49,555 nucleotides of DNA from Collimonas silvisoli (lineage in GTDB: Bacteria; Pseudomonadota; Gammaproteobacteria; Burkholderiales; Burkholderiaceae_D). Made by a program: the position numbers and the translations under genes. The stretch covers positions 1 to 49,555 of the forward strand of contig NZ_JAGQEG010000038.1 of the NCBI RefSeq assembly GCF_018305005.1, given 5' to 3'. Under the pieces are notes generated by a model. That model was not told where the DNA came from. It saw nothing but the letters and a program-made list of their open reading frames with translations, and made no database searches. Of this stretch, positions 34,872 through 44,502 are shown piece after piece; position 1 is the stretch's first letter; every line of letters starts with the position of its first letter.

Positions 34872-36260
34872 TCAGATCGCCCAGCCGCCGGCGTAGAAGA
34901 CTGCGAGCGCAATCGCAATCGCGACTGTGCCTACGTTCAGTTTGCGGAACTCGCCCGAAACCACGCGGCCAATCACCAGCGTGCAGAAACCAAGCATGAT
35001 GCCGGTCACGATGTTGCATGTCAGTACGATGAACACCGCGCATACCAGACCAGCCATGGCGTCGACCGTATCGTCCATATGCATGCGGCTGACACTGCCT
35101 AGCATCAGCAAGCCGACATACATCAGCGCGGGTGCGGTTGCATAGGAAGGCACCAGGCCGGCCAGCGGCGAAAAGAAAATCACCGCCAGGAACAACAGGC
35201 CGACCACCACCGCAGTCAAGCCGGTGCGGGCGCCGGCGGCTGTGCCCACTGTCGATTCGATGTAAGCGGCAGCAGGAGCGCCACCGACCAGGCCGGCAAA
35301 AATCGAGCTGAGGGAATCGGCTGTCAGCGCTTTGCCGCCGTTGTGGATATAACCTTTTTCATTGACTTGTCCGGCTTGGCCGGCCACTGCGCGAATCGTG
35401 CCGGTGGCGTCGAACACCGCCGTCATTACCAGCGCCAGCACACTTGGCAGCACGGCCATGCTGAGTGCGCCCTTGATGTCCATCGCGCCGATCAATGAAG
35501 CGTGGCCAGGGGAGCTCAGCGCCGGCATGGCAAACACGCCGGTGAACTTGACGGCAGGATCGAAGATCAGGCCGATGACCGACAAGGTGATCACTACCAG
35601 CAAGATGCCGCCCGGTACACGGCGCCGCTCAAGACCGAAAATGGCAGCCAAGCCGATGATGCTCATCACCACCGGGAACGCGGTAATGTGGCCGAGTGCG
35701 ACCGGCAACCCGGGAGCGGCATTTTTCACCACCAGTCCGACATCGCTGGAGGCGATCAGCAGCAGGAACAAGCCGATGCCGACGCCGGTGCCGTGCGCTA
35801 CGCCGGCCGGCAGGTTTTGCAGGATCCAGGAACGGATGCCGGTCACGGATATGGCGGTAAACACCAGGCCCATCAAGAACACCGCGCCGAGCGCCACGGC
35901 TGGCGACAAACCTTTACCAAGCACCAGGCCGAAGGCGGTGAAAGCGGTCAGCGAAATCGCGCAGCCTACCGCGATCGGCAAACGCGCCCACAGGCCCATC
36001 AACAGCGAGCCGACAGCGGTAGTCAGGCAGACCGCAACGAACACGGCGCTGACATCGAAGCCCGCCTTGCCCAACATGCCAGGCACCACAAAAACCGAAT
36101 ACACCATCGCCAGGAAAGTGGTGATGCCGGCGACTACTTCACGGCGCTGGGTGCTGCCGCGCGCGGTGATCTGAAAGTATTGATCGAGTTTGCCTGCGCC
36201 GACGGCGATAGGCTCTCCCAGGCCCACAACAGGCTGGGGCTGGAGTTGTTGTTCCATCAT
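34872..36260 (-). CDS. NCS2/AzgA-family purine permease
   Basis: A 462-residue inner-membrane transporter with about 12-14 hydrophobic segments. [47 protein letters not shown] and the segment [28 protein letters not shown] are hallmarks of the AzgA/AdeP-GhxP group of NCS2 proteins (E. coli adenine and guanine-hypoxanthine permeases); the FD.TGT and IES..G.A.GGRTGL-like segments build the substrate and proton site. AAGGAG precedes ATG ATG at 36260. The exact purine cannot be told. Its own terminator follows. Confidence 0.85.
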   Translation of the reverse strand: MMEQQLQPQPVVGLGEPIAVGAGKLDQYFQITARGSTQRREVVAGITTFLAMVYSVFVVPGMLGKAGFDVSAVFVAVCLTTAVGSLLMGLWARLPIAVGCAISLTAFTAFGLVLGKGLSPAVALGAVFLMGLVFTAISVTGIRSWILQNLPAGVAHGTGVGIGLFLLLIASSDVGLVVKNAAPGLPVALGHITAFPVVMSIIGLAAIFGLERRRVPGGILLVVITLSVIGLIFDPAVKFTGVFAMPALSSPGHASLIGAMDIKGALSMAVLPSVLALVMTAVFDATGTIRAVAGQAGQVNEKGYIHNGGKALTADSLSSIFAGLVGGAPAAAYIESTVGTAAGARTGLTAVVVGLLFLAVIFFSPLAGLVPSYATAPALMYVGLLMLGSVSRMHMDDTVDAMAGLVCAVFIVLTCNIVTGIMLGFCTLVIGRVVSGEFRKLNVGTVAIAIALAVFYAGGWAI

Positions 36261-36650
36261 GATCGAGCTGCTCCTTATATGTCCTTGAAGCGGCCGTCAC
36301 TCGACCGTCATCAGGGTGTCTCGTGTTATGTTTTTGAATAGTCAGCGACCAAACGCCGAACCCTGGTAGCTGGACTGCTCGTCATTTGAAAGGATGGTGA
36401 GCTCGGCGAATACAGCTTAGGGTATTGGCGGCAGCGAACCCATCATGGGAGCTCAATAGCCGCCATTTGCATTTCCATATGCGGAGAAGCGGCGGCAGAG
36501 CGGCGGCAAAACAGCGAAGTTGCTAGTTTGGCAGGGGCGAGCGGCGCATGAGGAGAGCCTCGGAAAACGGGAAATTACGGGTTGAACTCAAGCTGGACGG
36601 CGGCAATCGTGCTCTGATCCGAGGGCCGCCCGATTGGCTATTGCCCGTAT
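36261..36650. other. Intergenic region upstream of the purine permease
   Basis: 390 bp with the permease promoter region on the minus strand. I looked for a purine-type aptamer and saw none. No gene supported. Confidence 0.5.
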
Positions 36651-36908
36651 TCAGTCATGAAAGGTGTAAGCCAGGTCATGCCAATTGTGCGATGTTTTCG
36701 CACCTTTCCGCTTGCTGGCGAAACGCATGTTCATGATTTCCCGCTGCGCCAGCGCATCGCGCTCGGGGTCGCCGCAGCTCTTTTTGATTTTCACATCGGT
36801 GACGTGGCCGGCTGTATCTAGATAAACGCGCACCAGCACCCGGTCTGTCGCCGTCGCCGCCGACGTCGATTTCACCGTTCCCGATAGCAATTTGTCGATG
36901 AGGCTCAT
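36651..36908 (-). CDS. Small TonB C-terminal-like protein
   Basis: 85 residues from ATG 36908 (MSLIDKLLSGTVKSTSAATA). RVLVRVYLDTAGHVTDVKIKKSCGDPERDALAQREIMNMRF follows the TonB C-terminal pattern (V...I...G.V....I..SSG....D..A...I...F). There is no transmembrane anchor or Pro-rich spacer, so it cannot act as a classical TonB. An in-frame TTG at 36965 overlaps the stop of the upstream aminopeptidase gene and is a possible coupled start adding 19 residues. The two genes form an operon. Confidence 0.6.
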   Translation of the reverse strand: MSLIDKLLSGTVKSTSAATATDRVLVRVYLDTAGHVTDVKIKKSCGDPERDALAQREIMNMRFASKRKGAKTSHNWHDLAYTFHD

Positions 36909-36961
36909 AGGTACATCCCGGTTCGGAATAATGGTAGAAATTATACGGCCCTGATCTGCGC

Positions 36962-38026
36962 TCAAACCTGCCAGGCGCCGTTGCGGTAGACCTGCTCATC
37001 ATCAAGATAGACCGCATCGGTTACCGCAAAAACGTCGATGTGATATCTGGCATTGGCGCGCTTGATGCTGGCTTTGTTGTAGACGCCGTGTTTGGCGCCT
37101 AGCGACAGATGGATGCCGCACATGCGCTCGTAAGTGCCGATATCGCTGACCATGCGTTCCCGCGAAAACGCACGGTTCATGCCAAAGCCCAATTCCCGCA
37201 GCCACACTTCACCTTCGTCGGCGCGGATATTGGCCAGCACCTGGTCGAAATCGGGAGTGGAATCCAGCACTGCGCTGACCCGGCCTTTGACGATCACCAA
37301 TGTAATCGGCTGTTGCGGTCGGTTGACGTGGAATGAGGTGTCGCCAAAAACAAAGATACGCACCCGTCCGTTCACCGCTTCCAGATCTTGCGCTTCGGTG
37401 AATACTTCGCCGATGGGGAACTGGCCGCCGACGTTGTTCATCTCGCTGTAGTCGCCTATGTTCAGCTTGGCCGGCTCGAACGGAGAAGCAAACACCAGGC
37501 GTTCGCCGCCGCTCTCGACGACACCCATGCGGGCGCTGTCAATCCGCGCTTTCAAGGCGTAGCCGACGCCGCGATAGTAGCCGGGGTCATATGCCAGCGA
37601 TTCGATGTAGTAGAGGGCTTGCGGCCCTGGCATGCGCGACAGATGCGGATGCTCTATCACCTTGAGTCCGCGCTTGAACAGTTCGACCCGTATGCGGAAT
37701 GCCTCAAGACGGAAGTTGGTCGATTGAATCAGGATGACCAGGTCGTTCGCTTCAAGCGTCGCAAAAGCAGCCAGTACGGCGTCCGGCACGACGGCGTCAA
37801 AGTCGATGAATGTCGCAGCCGGCAGGCAGCGCCGGTAGGCTTCCGTGAGGGCGACGGCGAGATCGCAACGCGTATCCGATACCACCATCGCGGCATGCGG
37901 CGGCGCATGCTGGATTGCCATGGAGAGAATATCGCGCAGATGCTTTTCCGCAGCGCCAACCGCCTCCTGGGTCATGCTGCAGGCGGGGCGACCGACGGTT
38001 TCTAGGTTAGCAGTTGAGATGAACAT
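36962..38026 (-). CDS. M29-like aminopeptidase (aminopeptidase T fold)
   Basis: About 354 residues, cytoplasmic. GQFPIGEVFTEA, ELGFGMNRAF, CGIHLSLGAKHG and RYHIDVF reproduce the ordered metal-ligand motifs of M29 metallopeptidases (E, E/N, H..., H.D). The same fold is used by 2,5-dihydroxypyridine dioxygenase (NicX), so a ring-cleaving dioxygenase is an alternative; no pyridine pathway genes adjoin it. The N-terminal ~180 residues are the M29 Rossmann-like domain. ATG 38026 is preferred over the TTG one codon earlier. Confidence 0.65.
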   Translation of the reverse strand: MFISTANLETVGRPACSMTQEAVGAAEKHLRDILSMAIQHAPPHAAMVVSDTRCDLAVALTEAYRRCLPAATFIDFDAVVPDAVLAAFATLEANDLVILIQSTNFRLEAFRIRVELFKRGLKVIEHPHLSRMPGPQALYYIESLAYDPGYYRGVGYALKARIDSARMGVVESGGERLVFASPFEPAKLNIGDYSEMNNVGGQFPIGEVFTEAQDLEAVNGRVRIFVFGDTSFHVNRPQQPITLVIVKGRVSAVLDSTPDFDQVLANIRADEGEVWLRELGFGMNRAFSRERMVSDIGTYERMCGIHLSLGAKHGVYNKASIKRANARYHIDVFAVTDAVYLDDEQVYRNGAWQV

Positions 38027-38266
38027 CAATTTACCGTTTCGGGGAAGACAGGGAACGCCGTCCCATAAGGCCAGGTCTTAATGGCGACGCGCTTCCTGCT
38101 GGATCAGCATTTTAATCGACAACCAGGCTTGGGGCCGATTTTGGGGTGGTTTTGAGCGGGTCCGGCGCAAGGCTGGAGTGGATGCAAGCGGACAAGGTTT
38201 GTTGCGCTTCCGGGCTACGCAAGAAGAGGGGGCAGCGACAGATCTATCGCGCCGCTCTTAAACGAC

Positions 38267-38533
38267 TCAGTCTGCGAGACCTTTGGTCAGCAGCTCGGCC
38301 ACCAGCTGATTGAGGTCAAGCTCGCGTTCTTTGGCCAGCGTTTGCAGCTGCTGCACCAGGCTGCCGTTCAGTTTGACCGCAAACGGCACCAGGCCCAGCG
38401 CCTGATCGCGCTTGCGCTGCTCGCGTCGATCGATGGCGGCGACGTCGCTGTTGCCGAAGCCGGCAGCGCCGGGGGCGCTCATTTTGCCCATGAGTTTCTT
38501 GGCGTCGCTCTTTGCCATTCCGGTCTTTTTCAC
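38267..38533 (-). CDS. Small RHH-like conserved protein
   Basis: 88 residues: MKKTGMAKSDAKKLMGKMSAPGA, a linker, then LVPFAVKLNGSLVQQLQTLAKERELDLNQLVAELLTKGL, which has the strand-helix-helix rhythm of ribbon-helix-helix DNA-binding proteins. The N-terminus is Lys-rich. The GTG start at 38533 is preceded by AGGA; ATG 38518 is an alternative. No toxin gene adjoins it, so an antitoxin role is not supported. Confidence 0.55.
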   Translation of the reverse strand: MKKTGMAKSDAKKLMGKMSAPGAAGFGNSDVAAIDRREQRKRDQALGLVPFAVKLNGSLVQQLQTLAKERELDLNQLVAELLTKGLAD

Positions 38534-38682
38534 TATTGATATCCTGGTTGATAGACGTTAATCGGTTGCGCGCAGTATACGCTTGGCTGCACCGCGCCGG
38601 CGTTTTCCTATTCTGCTTGAATCGGCAGATGTATCGGGCGGCCGCCTGATTCGCCTTATTCACCGTATTAACCGCGTTAACC

Positions 38683-39504
38683 TTATTCGCGCCGCTTCCA
38701 GCTCATGGCCCAGGAATAGAGCCCGACCAATGCGCCGAACTGTATCAAACTCGATCCGAGCAGGTAGATGAGGGGATGCCAAAGCAGCGAATACCGCAGC
38801 ATCACCCAAGCCGCGAACGTGTATTGAACAGGCGTCAGCACAATCAGGTAGCTGATTGCCATTAGCGTCAGCAGAATCTTGCGTGGAAGGCCGAAATCGA
38901 AAATATTGTAAAGCAGCCCGTATATCCACGGCGTCAGAAAAATCAGCAGCATCGACGCTTGCGTGAGTGCAGAAATGGAGGACGCCGACTGATAGGGAAA
39001 TTGCGCTGCCCAGAAATAAAAATACAGCTGGCTCATCGCTTGAATCATGCTGACCACGCGCAGTGCATAAGATATCGGCAGCATGCGGCCCGGCAGCAAG
39101 GTGCTGCCGATCAGGAGCGTAATGGTGATCAACATGCCGCTCCACCATTGCAAGGGATTGGGAAGCGCTGCTTGAACGAAAGCGTAGGGGACGGATTGCA
39201 TCCCCGGAAAGGACGTCTTGTCTGTTTTCAGCAGCAATTCGCTGGCGAGGCCATTGGCCCAGAATCTGATGACTCCCGACCAGAATTCTGCAATCAAGGG
39301 CCATGCAAGCAAGGTGCAAAGAAAAATAGTGGCCGGTACCAGCAAAACATCCACCCAGCGGGTACGCGGGAAAGACAAGCGCCGCAAGGCACGGTGTGTC
39401 TGTATCAACTGGCCGCCAAAGCCGAGAAAACGCGGATTGATCGCAGCGTCCGGCAGCTTGTCCGTGTCGGACAAATGAGTTGAGGCGTCTGGCCTGGATT
39501 TCAT
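38683..39504 (-). CDS. Polytopic membrane protein, last gene of EPS operon
   Basis: 273 residues from ATG 39504, which overlaps the YaiO-like stop codon as ATGA. A soluble N-terminus (~55 residues) is followed by about six hydrophobic segments (VDVLLVPATIFLCTLLAWPL, WWSGMLITITLLIGSTLL, ASMLLIFLTPWIYGLLYNIF, ILLTLMAISYLIVLTPVQYTF and others). I do not recognise the family. Its place at the end of a tightly coupled polysaccharide operon suggests a transport or assembly role. Confidence 0.65.
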   Translation of the reverse strand: MKSRPDASTHLSDTDKLPDAAINPRFLGFGGQLIQTHRALRRLSFPRTRWVDVLLVPATIFLCTLLAWPLIAEFWSGVIRFWANGLASELLLKTDKTSFPGMQSVPYAFVQAALPNPLQWWSGMLITITLLIGSTLLPGRMLPISYALRVVSMIQAMSQLYFYFWAAQFPYQSASSISALTQASMLLIFLTPWIYGLLYNIFDFGLPRKILLTLMAISYLIVLTPVQYTFAAWVMLRYSLLWHPLIYLLGSSLIQFGALVGLYSWAMSWKRRE

Positions 39505-40508
39505 CTGAAACTCCAGCGCCAGCCGAGATTGAATGAGAGCCGATCGTAGAGCGGACTTCGGTAATACTCCAGCCCTGCCAATAACATGCTGTCGCGGGTG
39601 ATTCTTTCGCGCCATTGGACGTTGGCGGTATTGCTCTTGAAATTCACCAGTGCCGAGCCGCCTGGCAAGACCTTGTAGGTTTCCTTGGCATGCTCATAGC
39701 GAACGATGATGGCGCGGCGATCGTCGCTGCCAAAGGTCGCGGCAATGTATTGGCTGGGACCCAGTATCTTGCCGGGGTCGGCCCAGTTCAAGCGCAGGCC
39801 GCCTTCTACCACCAGGCCCTTATGGTAAACGATGCCGGTGAACAGCAATCCCTGGTCGGCGCGGGCGCTTTCATTGCCTTTGGCGTAGTAGGCGCCGACG
39901 CCGGCGACATACTGGCGTTCACTGCCGAATTTTCGATAACCGGTGGTATCGATGCGCCAGCTCGGAAACAGCGGGCTGTTGCCGGTGCCGACGGCGACGG
40001 TGCTGTAATAGTCTTGCGAGAAATCGTGCGTAAGAGAGAGATTGCCATAGTTGCCGGAAAATCCGAATCGGGATTGCTGCGTCAACTCTCCCTGTACCAC
40101 GCCTGCCGACGTCACCGCCATGCCGTGCAGCGATATCATGCGGGCATGGCCATAGCCGTGCGTCATGTGGCCGTTCCCGCCTGCCAGTTCAAGCGCGCCA
40201 CGTTCGGGGGCTAATTCCGGCTCCTTGCTTACAGAAGTATCGGTCGCTGTCGCCGCAGCAGGGTCTGTGACGGCCACCGCCTTGTCGTCAACTGCGGCCG
40301 ATTCCGCCGGCGCGCTATACAGCGACAATAAGCGAAGGGGCTGGACGCCGGACGCCGGCATGGCGGCATCAATCCCGGCCGCCGCATGGCAAGAATAGGC
40401 GGCCACGCCCAAAGACAGCCCGAGCGTTGCCAACGCTGTTCTCGCTACCAATGTTCTATGGCGAGCCGCTATCCGGATAGCGTTGTTATTGGTGGTTGTA
40501 GTATTCAA
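39501..40508 (-). CDS. YaiO-like outer-membrane beta-barrel protein
   Basis: 335 residues. The N-terminus has a long signal peptide (LVARTALATLGLSLGVAAYSCHAAA) and an Ala/Pro/Val-rich periplasmic stretch. From about residue 110 the sequence alternates polar/hydrophobic strands (SRFGFSGNYGNLSLTHDFSQDYYSTVAVGTGN, FGSERQYVAGVGAYYAKG) and ends with an aromatic Phe-Arg after LSFNLGWRWSFR, typical of barrels; the start of the barrel resembles YaiO. Probably the outer-membrane exit for the polymer. Overlaps the deacetylase-like gene by 4 bp. Confidence 0.75.
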   Translation of the reverse strand: MNTTTTNNNAIRIAARHRTLVARTALATLGLSLGVAAYSCHAAAGIDAAMPASGVQPLRLLSLYSAPAESAAVDDKAVAVTDPAAATATDTSVSKEPELAPERGALELAGGNGHMTHGYGHARMISLHGMAVTSAGVVQGELTQQSRFGFSGNYGNLSLTHDFSQDYYSTVAVGTGNSPLFPSWRIDTTGYRKFGSERQYVAGVGAYYAKGNESARADQGLLFTGIVYHKGLVVEGGLRLNWADPGKILGPSQYIAATFGSDDRRAIIVRYEHAKETYKVLPGGSALVNFKSNTANVQWRERITRDSMLLAGLEYYRSPLYDRLSFNLGWRWSFR

Positions 40509-42358
40509 TGCGCTACCTTCTTTCTCAACGGTGTTGAAATACGAAGTTGCTTGACGTCGCCGGCGATTACAGCCCAGCTCTCGCCGCGTTGTTCCACTCT
40601 CGCTTTACCGCCGGTCACGCGCGGCTCGGCATAGAGCGAGACAGGAAATAACCAGGTCAGCTGATTCAATGAGATGGTATTGGCTGCATCGATCACCACC
40701 GCATTGCGGTCATTTGAAATATTCCATACCGTCTGTTCGCGGCGACTCATGAAGCGAGCAAGATCGGTCATGGTGCGCCAGCGAAATATCCCCTTTCTTT
40801 CAGCTTCGTCAGCGGCAAGCATCAACTGGTTGATGGCATCGGGATACATGACCGCTCCTGGCGGGTGGAAATAAATCAGCCGTATCTGACCGGTATTTTC
40901 GGTAAATCGCACCAGCGATGTCAACCAGTTGCTGATTTCACTTTCCGGAACGTGCTCAATGTAAGCTTCCTCAATCGTGCTGATGTGACCGTAAGTCTGC
41001 ACCGGAAACGACCAGATGTGCTGGTCGCGGCGGCCGTCGCGATAGGTATGGGTCGGCCCTTGTCCGATGTTTCCGGTGAAGTAGTATGCCTGAACATGTT
41101 CTGCTTCAAGCCAGTCGGTTATCCAGACCGGTTGATTGCCGTTAGGCGCCGAATATTCGGTTTGCTTGTGTCCGATCAGTTGCTCGACCGTCTCGGAATT
41201 TTGCACCAGGTAGGAAGTCATCTGCTGCTCGTTGTCGTCGGACACGTGGTTGCCGAACCAGTCGTGTATCCAGCCGCCGTGGCTGCCGATTTCATTTCCC
41301 CGTTCCAGCAAGCCGCGTAATATTTCCTGAAACGCCGGGTTGTGGTTCAGGTCAATGCCAAGGCCGTCGCCGAATTCCCGCTGATCCGGACCGGCAGTGA
41401 CATGGATGCTGAACGGCCCGCGTTTAAACACGCCGGCTTTAATCAGCTGGTCCATTGCAGGAATACAGATCTTGGCGTCGCAGTGCCAATTCAAGACCAG
41501 TCCGCCTATCGCTTCCGGCGCTGCAGACAATTGCGGCTGCCCCATGATGCGGTTGGCGAAGTAGTGCAAAAAGCCATGCATCAATATGCCGTCGGTACGC
41601 AGCTTCAAATAACCCAGCGGCAGATTGACAAACAGAACCCGTCCTTTGCCGGCAGTGTGTTCGCCGGCAATCACGGTGTTGCCTTCGGCCCGCATGTGCA
41701 CTGTTCCGGCATAGGAACTCGCGGTGCGCAGGACCGGGTAGCGCAACGTATTTTCGCCGTAACCTGACAGGACCGCCCGGCCGCCGCTCGCTATCCATCG
41801 GCCTGGCGGCAGATATAGTTGTTCCATGATTTGCGCGCTGCCGGAGATGGTCGGGTTAAAGGACATTTTCTGGTGTAGCGTCTGGTACATCGCATAGTCG
41901 GTTCCGGCCAGCTTTGAAAAGCGCGATGCCGGTTCTGCATAATAGCCGTTCTCGTCCAATATGCCGGCATCGCCTACCAGCATCAAGGCTCCGCCATTCT
42001 CTACAAACTGGCTGATCCGGTTAACCAGCGCCGTGCTGATCTGACGATGGATAGTGTCCGGCAAAATCACGCCGGCAAATGGACGCTCGCCTTTCAGGCC
42101 ACGGCGTGAGAATTCCGACGCTGTAACGGCTTCCAGACGGATCCCTTCTTCCGCGGCGCCATCCAGCCATGCCGCTGAAAACAGCCGGCTGGTGTCGGAC
42201 AGGTCGTCCGGCAAGACCAGGGCAATCGTATCGCTTTGCCATTGCGCGGGACTGACTTGATTGATGCGATACACCCAGGTTGCTACGCCGCCAATGATGG
42301 CGGCGACCAACAGCGTCAGCCATATCTTGGACAGCTTGCGCGGGCGTGGAGCGATCAT
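40505..42358 (-). CDS. Membrane-anchored polysaccharide deacetylase-like fusion protein
   Basis: 617 residues. One N-terminal transmembrane anchor (IWLTLLVAAIIGGVATWVY) is followed by a Rossmann/GATase-like domain (about 40-280; FVENGGALMLVGDAG, GKGRVLFVNLPLGYL) and a deacetylase-fold domain (about 285-560). In the latter HCD at 292-294 is the probable NodB motif 1, SHGGWIH (359-365) motif 2 with two His, and YFHPPG (496-501) a late motif. It is divergent from classic NodB, and the family may have lost or changed activity. Periplasmic N-deacetylation of an amino-sugar polymer would fit the WecB/GT2 in the operon. Overlaps its neighbours by 4 bp on both sides. Confidence 0.7.
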   Translation of the reverse strand: MIAPRPRKLSKIWLTLLVAAIIGGVATWVYRINQVSPAQWQSDTIALVLPDDLSDTSRLFSAAWLDGAAEEGIRLEAVTASEFSRRGLKGERPFAGVILPDTIHRQISTALVNRISQFVENGGALMLVGDAGILDENGYYAEPASRFSKLAGTDYAMYQTLHQKMSFNPTISGSAQIMEQLYLPPGRWIASGGRAVLSGYGENTLRYPVLRTASSYAGTVHMRAEGNTVIAGEHTAGKGRVLFVNLPLGYLKLRTDGILMHGFLHYFANRIMGQPQLSAAPEAIGGLVLNWHCDAKICIPAMDQLIKAGVFKRGPFSIHVTAGPDQREFGDGLGIDLNHNPAFQEILRGLLERGNEIGSHGGWIHDWFGNHVSDDNEQQMTSYLVQNSETVEQLIGHKQTEYSAPNGNQPVWITDWLEAEHVQAYYFTGNIGQGPTHTYRDGRRDQHIWSFPVQTYGHISTIEEAYIEHVPESEISNWLTSLVRFTENTGQIRLIYFHPPGAVMYPDAINQLMLAADEAERKGIFRWRTMTDLARFMSRREQTVWNISNDRNAVVIDAANTISLNQLTWLFPVSLYAEPRVTGGKARVEQRGESWAVIAGDVKQLRISTPLRKKVAH

Positions 42359-43434
42359 GATGGCTGGCTCATATCCCCGGTTATGTCATTGCTTATATCG
42401 CTGCCCGTATCCTTGGTTTTCAGCGCATTTGCCAAGCCGACGCGTACGCCTTCCTCAACAATGTTCCAGCGGCCCGCGGCGCGCCAGGCGTTGGAGTTTC
42501 CGAGCCAGGTGCGCGCTGTTGCCGCATCGCCGGCCTGGTAAGCCGCCCAGGCGATCAAGCCCCACGGGAAATGATCGCTTTCGCCGGCCAGCCATTTTTG
42601 ACCATAGTGCGCCATCCATACCTGCCAGTAGCGTTTCCCGCTTGCTCCGGTGCGCAGGTTGTATAGCCATAGATAAACCGGCGCCACGGCATTCGGATAG
42701 AAGCCGATCGGCGCCGGCGGCAGGCTGGCGCGTTCCGGTTCAAGGGCGCCATCCGGATCGTAGCCATAGGCAAATCGAAGCCCTTTCAGCATGCCGGCGG
42801 CGCTTGGCAAGGCTGCCAGCTGAACCGAAAAGCGTGCTGCCGCCGAGCGATCGCGGCGTAGCTGGGTCAACGCTCCGATCACTTCGACATTGTCGGCAAA
42901 ATAAGCAGCGCTGCCGCCGGATAACGCGCGGAATGTCTGTTGAGCAGGATTCCAGAGAGTGGCCAAATGCTGCAGGGATCTGGCGCAGCTGGCAGCCAGC
43001 ACCCTATCCCCTGGTAAAACGTCGGTCGCCGTCAAGCACCATAGTGCATCCAGGGAATCGTCCGCATCGGCGGGCCCGCAGGCGACCCAGTCAGCCGCGC
43101 CGCTGCGGCAGATTCGCGGGAAGGGGCCATTTTCCTGTTGGAACGGCAGCAGCCAATGGGCAAACGCTGATGCCGCCACGGTGACATCTACGCCCAGTCG
43201 ATGCGCGGCCAGCAGCGCTTTGAGCGCGAAGTAAGGCTCGACATAATCACCTTTTGGAAAGACGGTGATGGCGCCGTCTGGCTGAATGAAATCGGCAAAC
43301 ATGGCTTCGCTTTGCATTGGCGCAGATTGCCCTGCTGCCGTCGCCGGCGTCATGCAGCTGAAACACAAAACACAAGCGAGCGCACACCATATCGATGGTG
43401 CAGCCTGAGGCGCCTTGCTGGTATCAAGCCGCAT
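42355..43434 (-). CDS. Exported alpha/alpha-barrel protein of EPS operon
   Basis: 359 residues. A signal peptide is visible (SIWCALACVLCFSCMTPATAAGQ). The rest shows repeated helical hairpins with glycosidase-like phrases (YVEPYFALKALLAAHRLGVD, NGPFPRICRSG, DADDSLDALWCL, FPWGLIAWAAYQAGD) that fit an (alpha/alpha)6 toroid such as GH8-type enzymes; an acidic DADD at the centre could be catalytic. A polymer-trimming or lyase role is plausible but not shown. AGGGAG precedes the ATG; it overlaps the previous gene by 11 bp. Confidence 0.6.
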   Translation of the reverse strand: MRLDTSKAPQAAPSIWCALACVLCFSCMTPATAAGQSAPMQSEAMFADFIQPDGAITVFPKGDYVEPYFALKALLAAHRLGVDVTVAASAFAHWLLPFQQENGPFPRICRSGAADWVACGPADADDSLDALWCLTATDVLPGDRVLAASCARSLQHLATLWNPAQQTFRALSGGSAAYFADNVEVIGALTQLRRDRSAAARFSVQLAALPSAAGMLKGLRFAYGYDPDGALEPERASLPPAPIGFYPNAVAPVYLWLYNLRTGASGKRYWQVWMAHYGQKWLAGESDHFPWGLIAWAAYQAGDAATARTWLGNSNAWRAAGRWNIVEEGVRVGLANALKTKDTGSDISNDITGDMSQPS

Positions 43435-44500
43435 CGGATATCTCCCTTGCCGTCACCGTTGCGCCGTCTTGGGTAGTAATCACGCCATGCACGATGCAGC
43501 CTGCAGCGATGGTCAATTTCCGACAGATCATGGTTGTAGCTGCGTCGGGAGTGCCAATGCGGCAATCGGGGCCGATCACGATATCGTTTTGACTGATGAC
43601 CGGACCAAGAACTGAACAATCCCGCGCCAGCACAATATTTTTGTTGGAAACAATACTGCCGGCAATGCGGGTGCGCTGTTCCAGGAGCAGGTCGCCATAA
43701 CTCTTGATGTTGCCGAATACCGTTGTGCCGGCCAGCACACGGTATGCTCCACGCACCACAAAATCGCCATTCTGATAGCTGTCGGAGGATGCTTCGGCGC
43801 CGTCATCGAGAACCTGGCGCACGCGCGTCACCCCGGACGCCAACGCCTCGGGCGCCGCTGCGGCGGTGCCGCTGGAAACGCCGAAGCGCATGCTTGGCGC
43901 GCCGGCGCGCACAAATCGGCTGCCATCGGCAAAGTTTATTTGCTTGATCGCGGTGATGCGGCCGTCAATCGATGCGTTGCTGCCGACGTGGATCAAGAGA
44001 GCGTCGATCCAGCGATGCACCACCGTATCGGCGCCCAGCGTGATGACGCCCTGTGCAGAGCAGGCGCGCAGGCTTGCTCCGGCGCCGACCGACAGATTCG
44101 AGGCTGCAAACAGATCGGCCTGGTTGTGGCTGCCTGGCGGCAAACGAGCGTCGTGCACGAAGATGACGATACCGTTCTTTTTCCGCAGTATGTTCAAGGT
44201 TTCAGGATGATAGCCGGCGTTGGCGTCAGCGCCGAGGCGTTGGTGTACGATGCTCAGATTGTTGCCGATGCTAACGGTCCGATCGGTTTGCAAGTTCTGC
44301 AATTTCTGAAAATCTACAGCGGGCATGGTGGTAATGCGCAGGCGAAAGCTGTCGGCGAAATAGCGCAGTTTATTTACCTCGTTCCTTCTGACCGGCAACG
44401 GCGCGACATCGGTAGGGCGCAACCACTCGCATACCGCTGGAATGTATGGCAGCAAGGCGATCAGGATTACGCAGAGCAATAAGAGTGCCGGGAAGGCCAT
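43424..44500 (-). CDS. Membrane-anchored bactofilin-like beta-helix protein
   Basis: 358 residues from ATG 44500, two bases after the GT2 stop. One N-terminal transmembrane segment (FPALLLLCVILIALLPYIPAV) is followed by a ~115-residue linker domain and then turn-rich beta-helix repeats: VGAGASLRACSAQGVITLGADTVV, ...VHVGSNASIDGRITAI, TVFGNIKSYGDLLLEQRTRIAGSIVSNKNIVLARDCSVLGPVI. The 'G.I....I.....V.G.I' spacing is that of bactofilins, here fused to a membrane anchor. It may form a scaffold for the synthase. Assignment is by pattern. Confidence 0.6.
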   Translation of the reverse strand: MAFPALLLLCVILIALLPYIPAVCEWLRPTDVAPLPVRRNEVNKLRYFADSFRLRITTMPAVDFQKLQNLQTDRTVSIGNNLSIVHQRLGADANAGYHPETLNILRKKNGIVIFVHDARLPPGSHNQADLFAASNLSVGAGASLRACSAQGVITLGADTVVHRWIDALLIHVGSNASIDGRITAIKQINFADGSRFVRAGAPSMRFGVSSGTAAAAPEALASGVTRVRQVLDDGAEASSDSYQNGDFVVRGAYRVLAGTTVFGNIKSYGDLLLEQRTRIAGSIVSNKNIVLARDCSVLGPVISQNDIVIGPDCRIGTPDAATTMICRKLTIAAGCIVHGVITTQDGATVTAREISDAA

Positions 44501-44502
44501 GA

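Noticed and set aside
35362-36341. Plus-strand frames over the purine permease (also 35502)
   Set aside because: Antisense of a well-supported NCS2 membrane protein; composition is Arg/His/Gln-rich without domain signs.
36261-36650. Purine riboswitch for the NCS2 permease
   Set aside because: No conserved aptamer-like pairing was seen in the leader.
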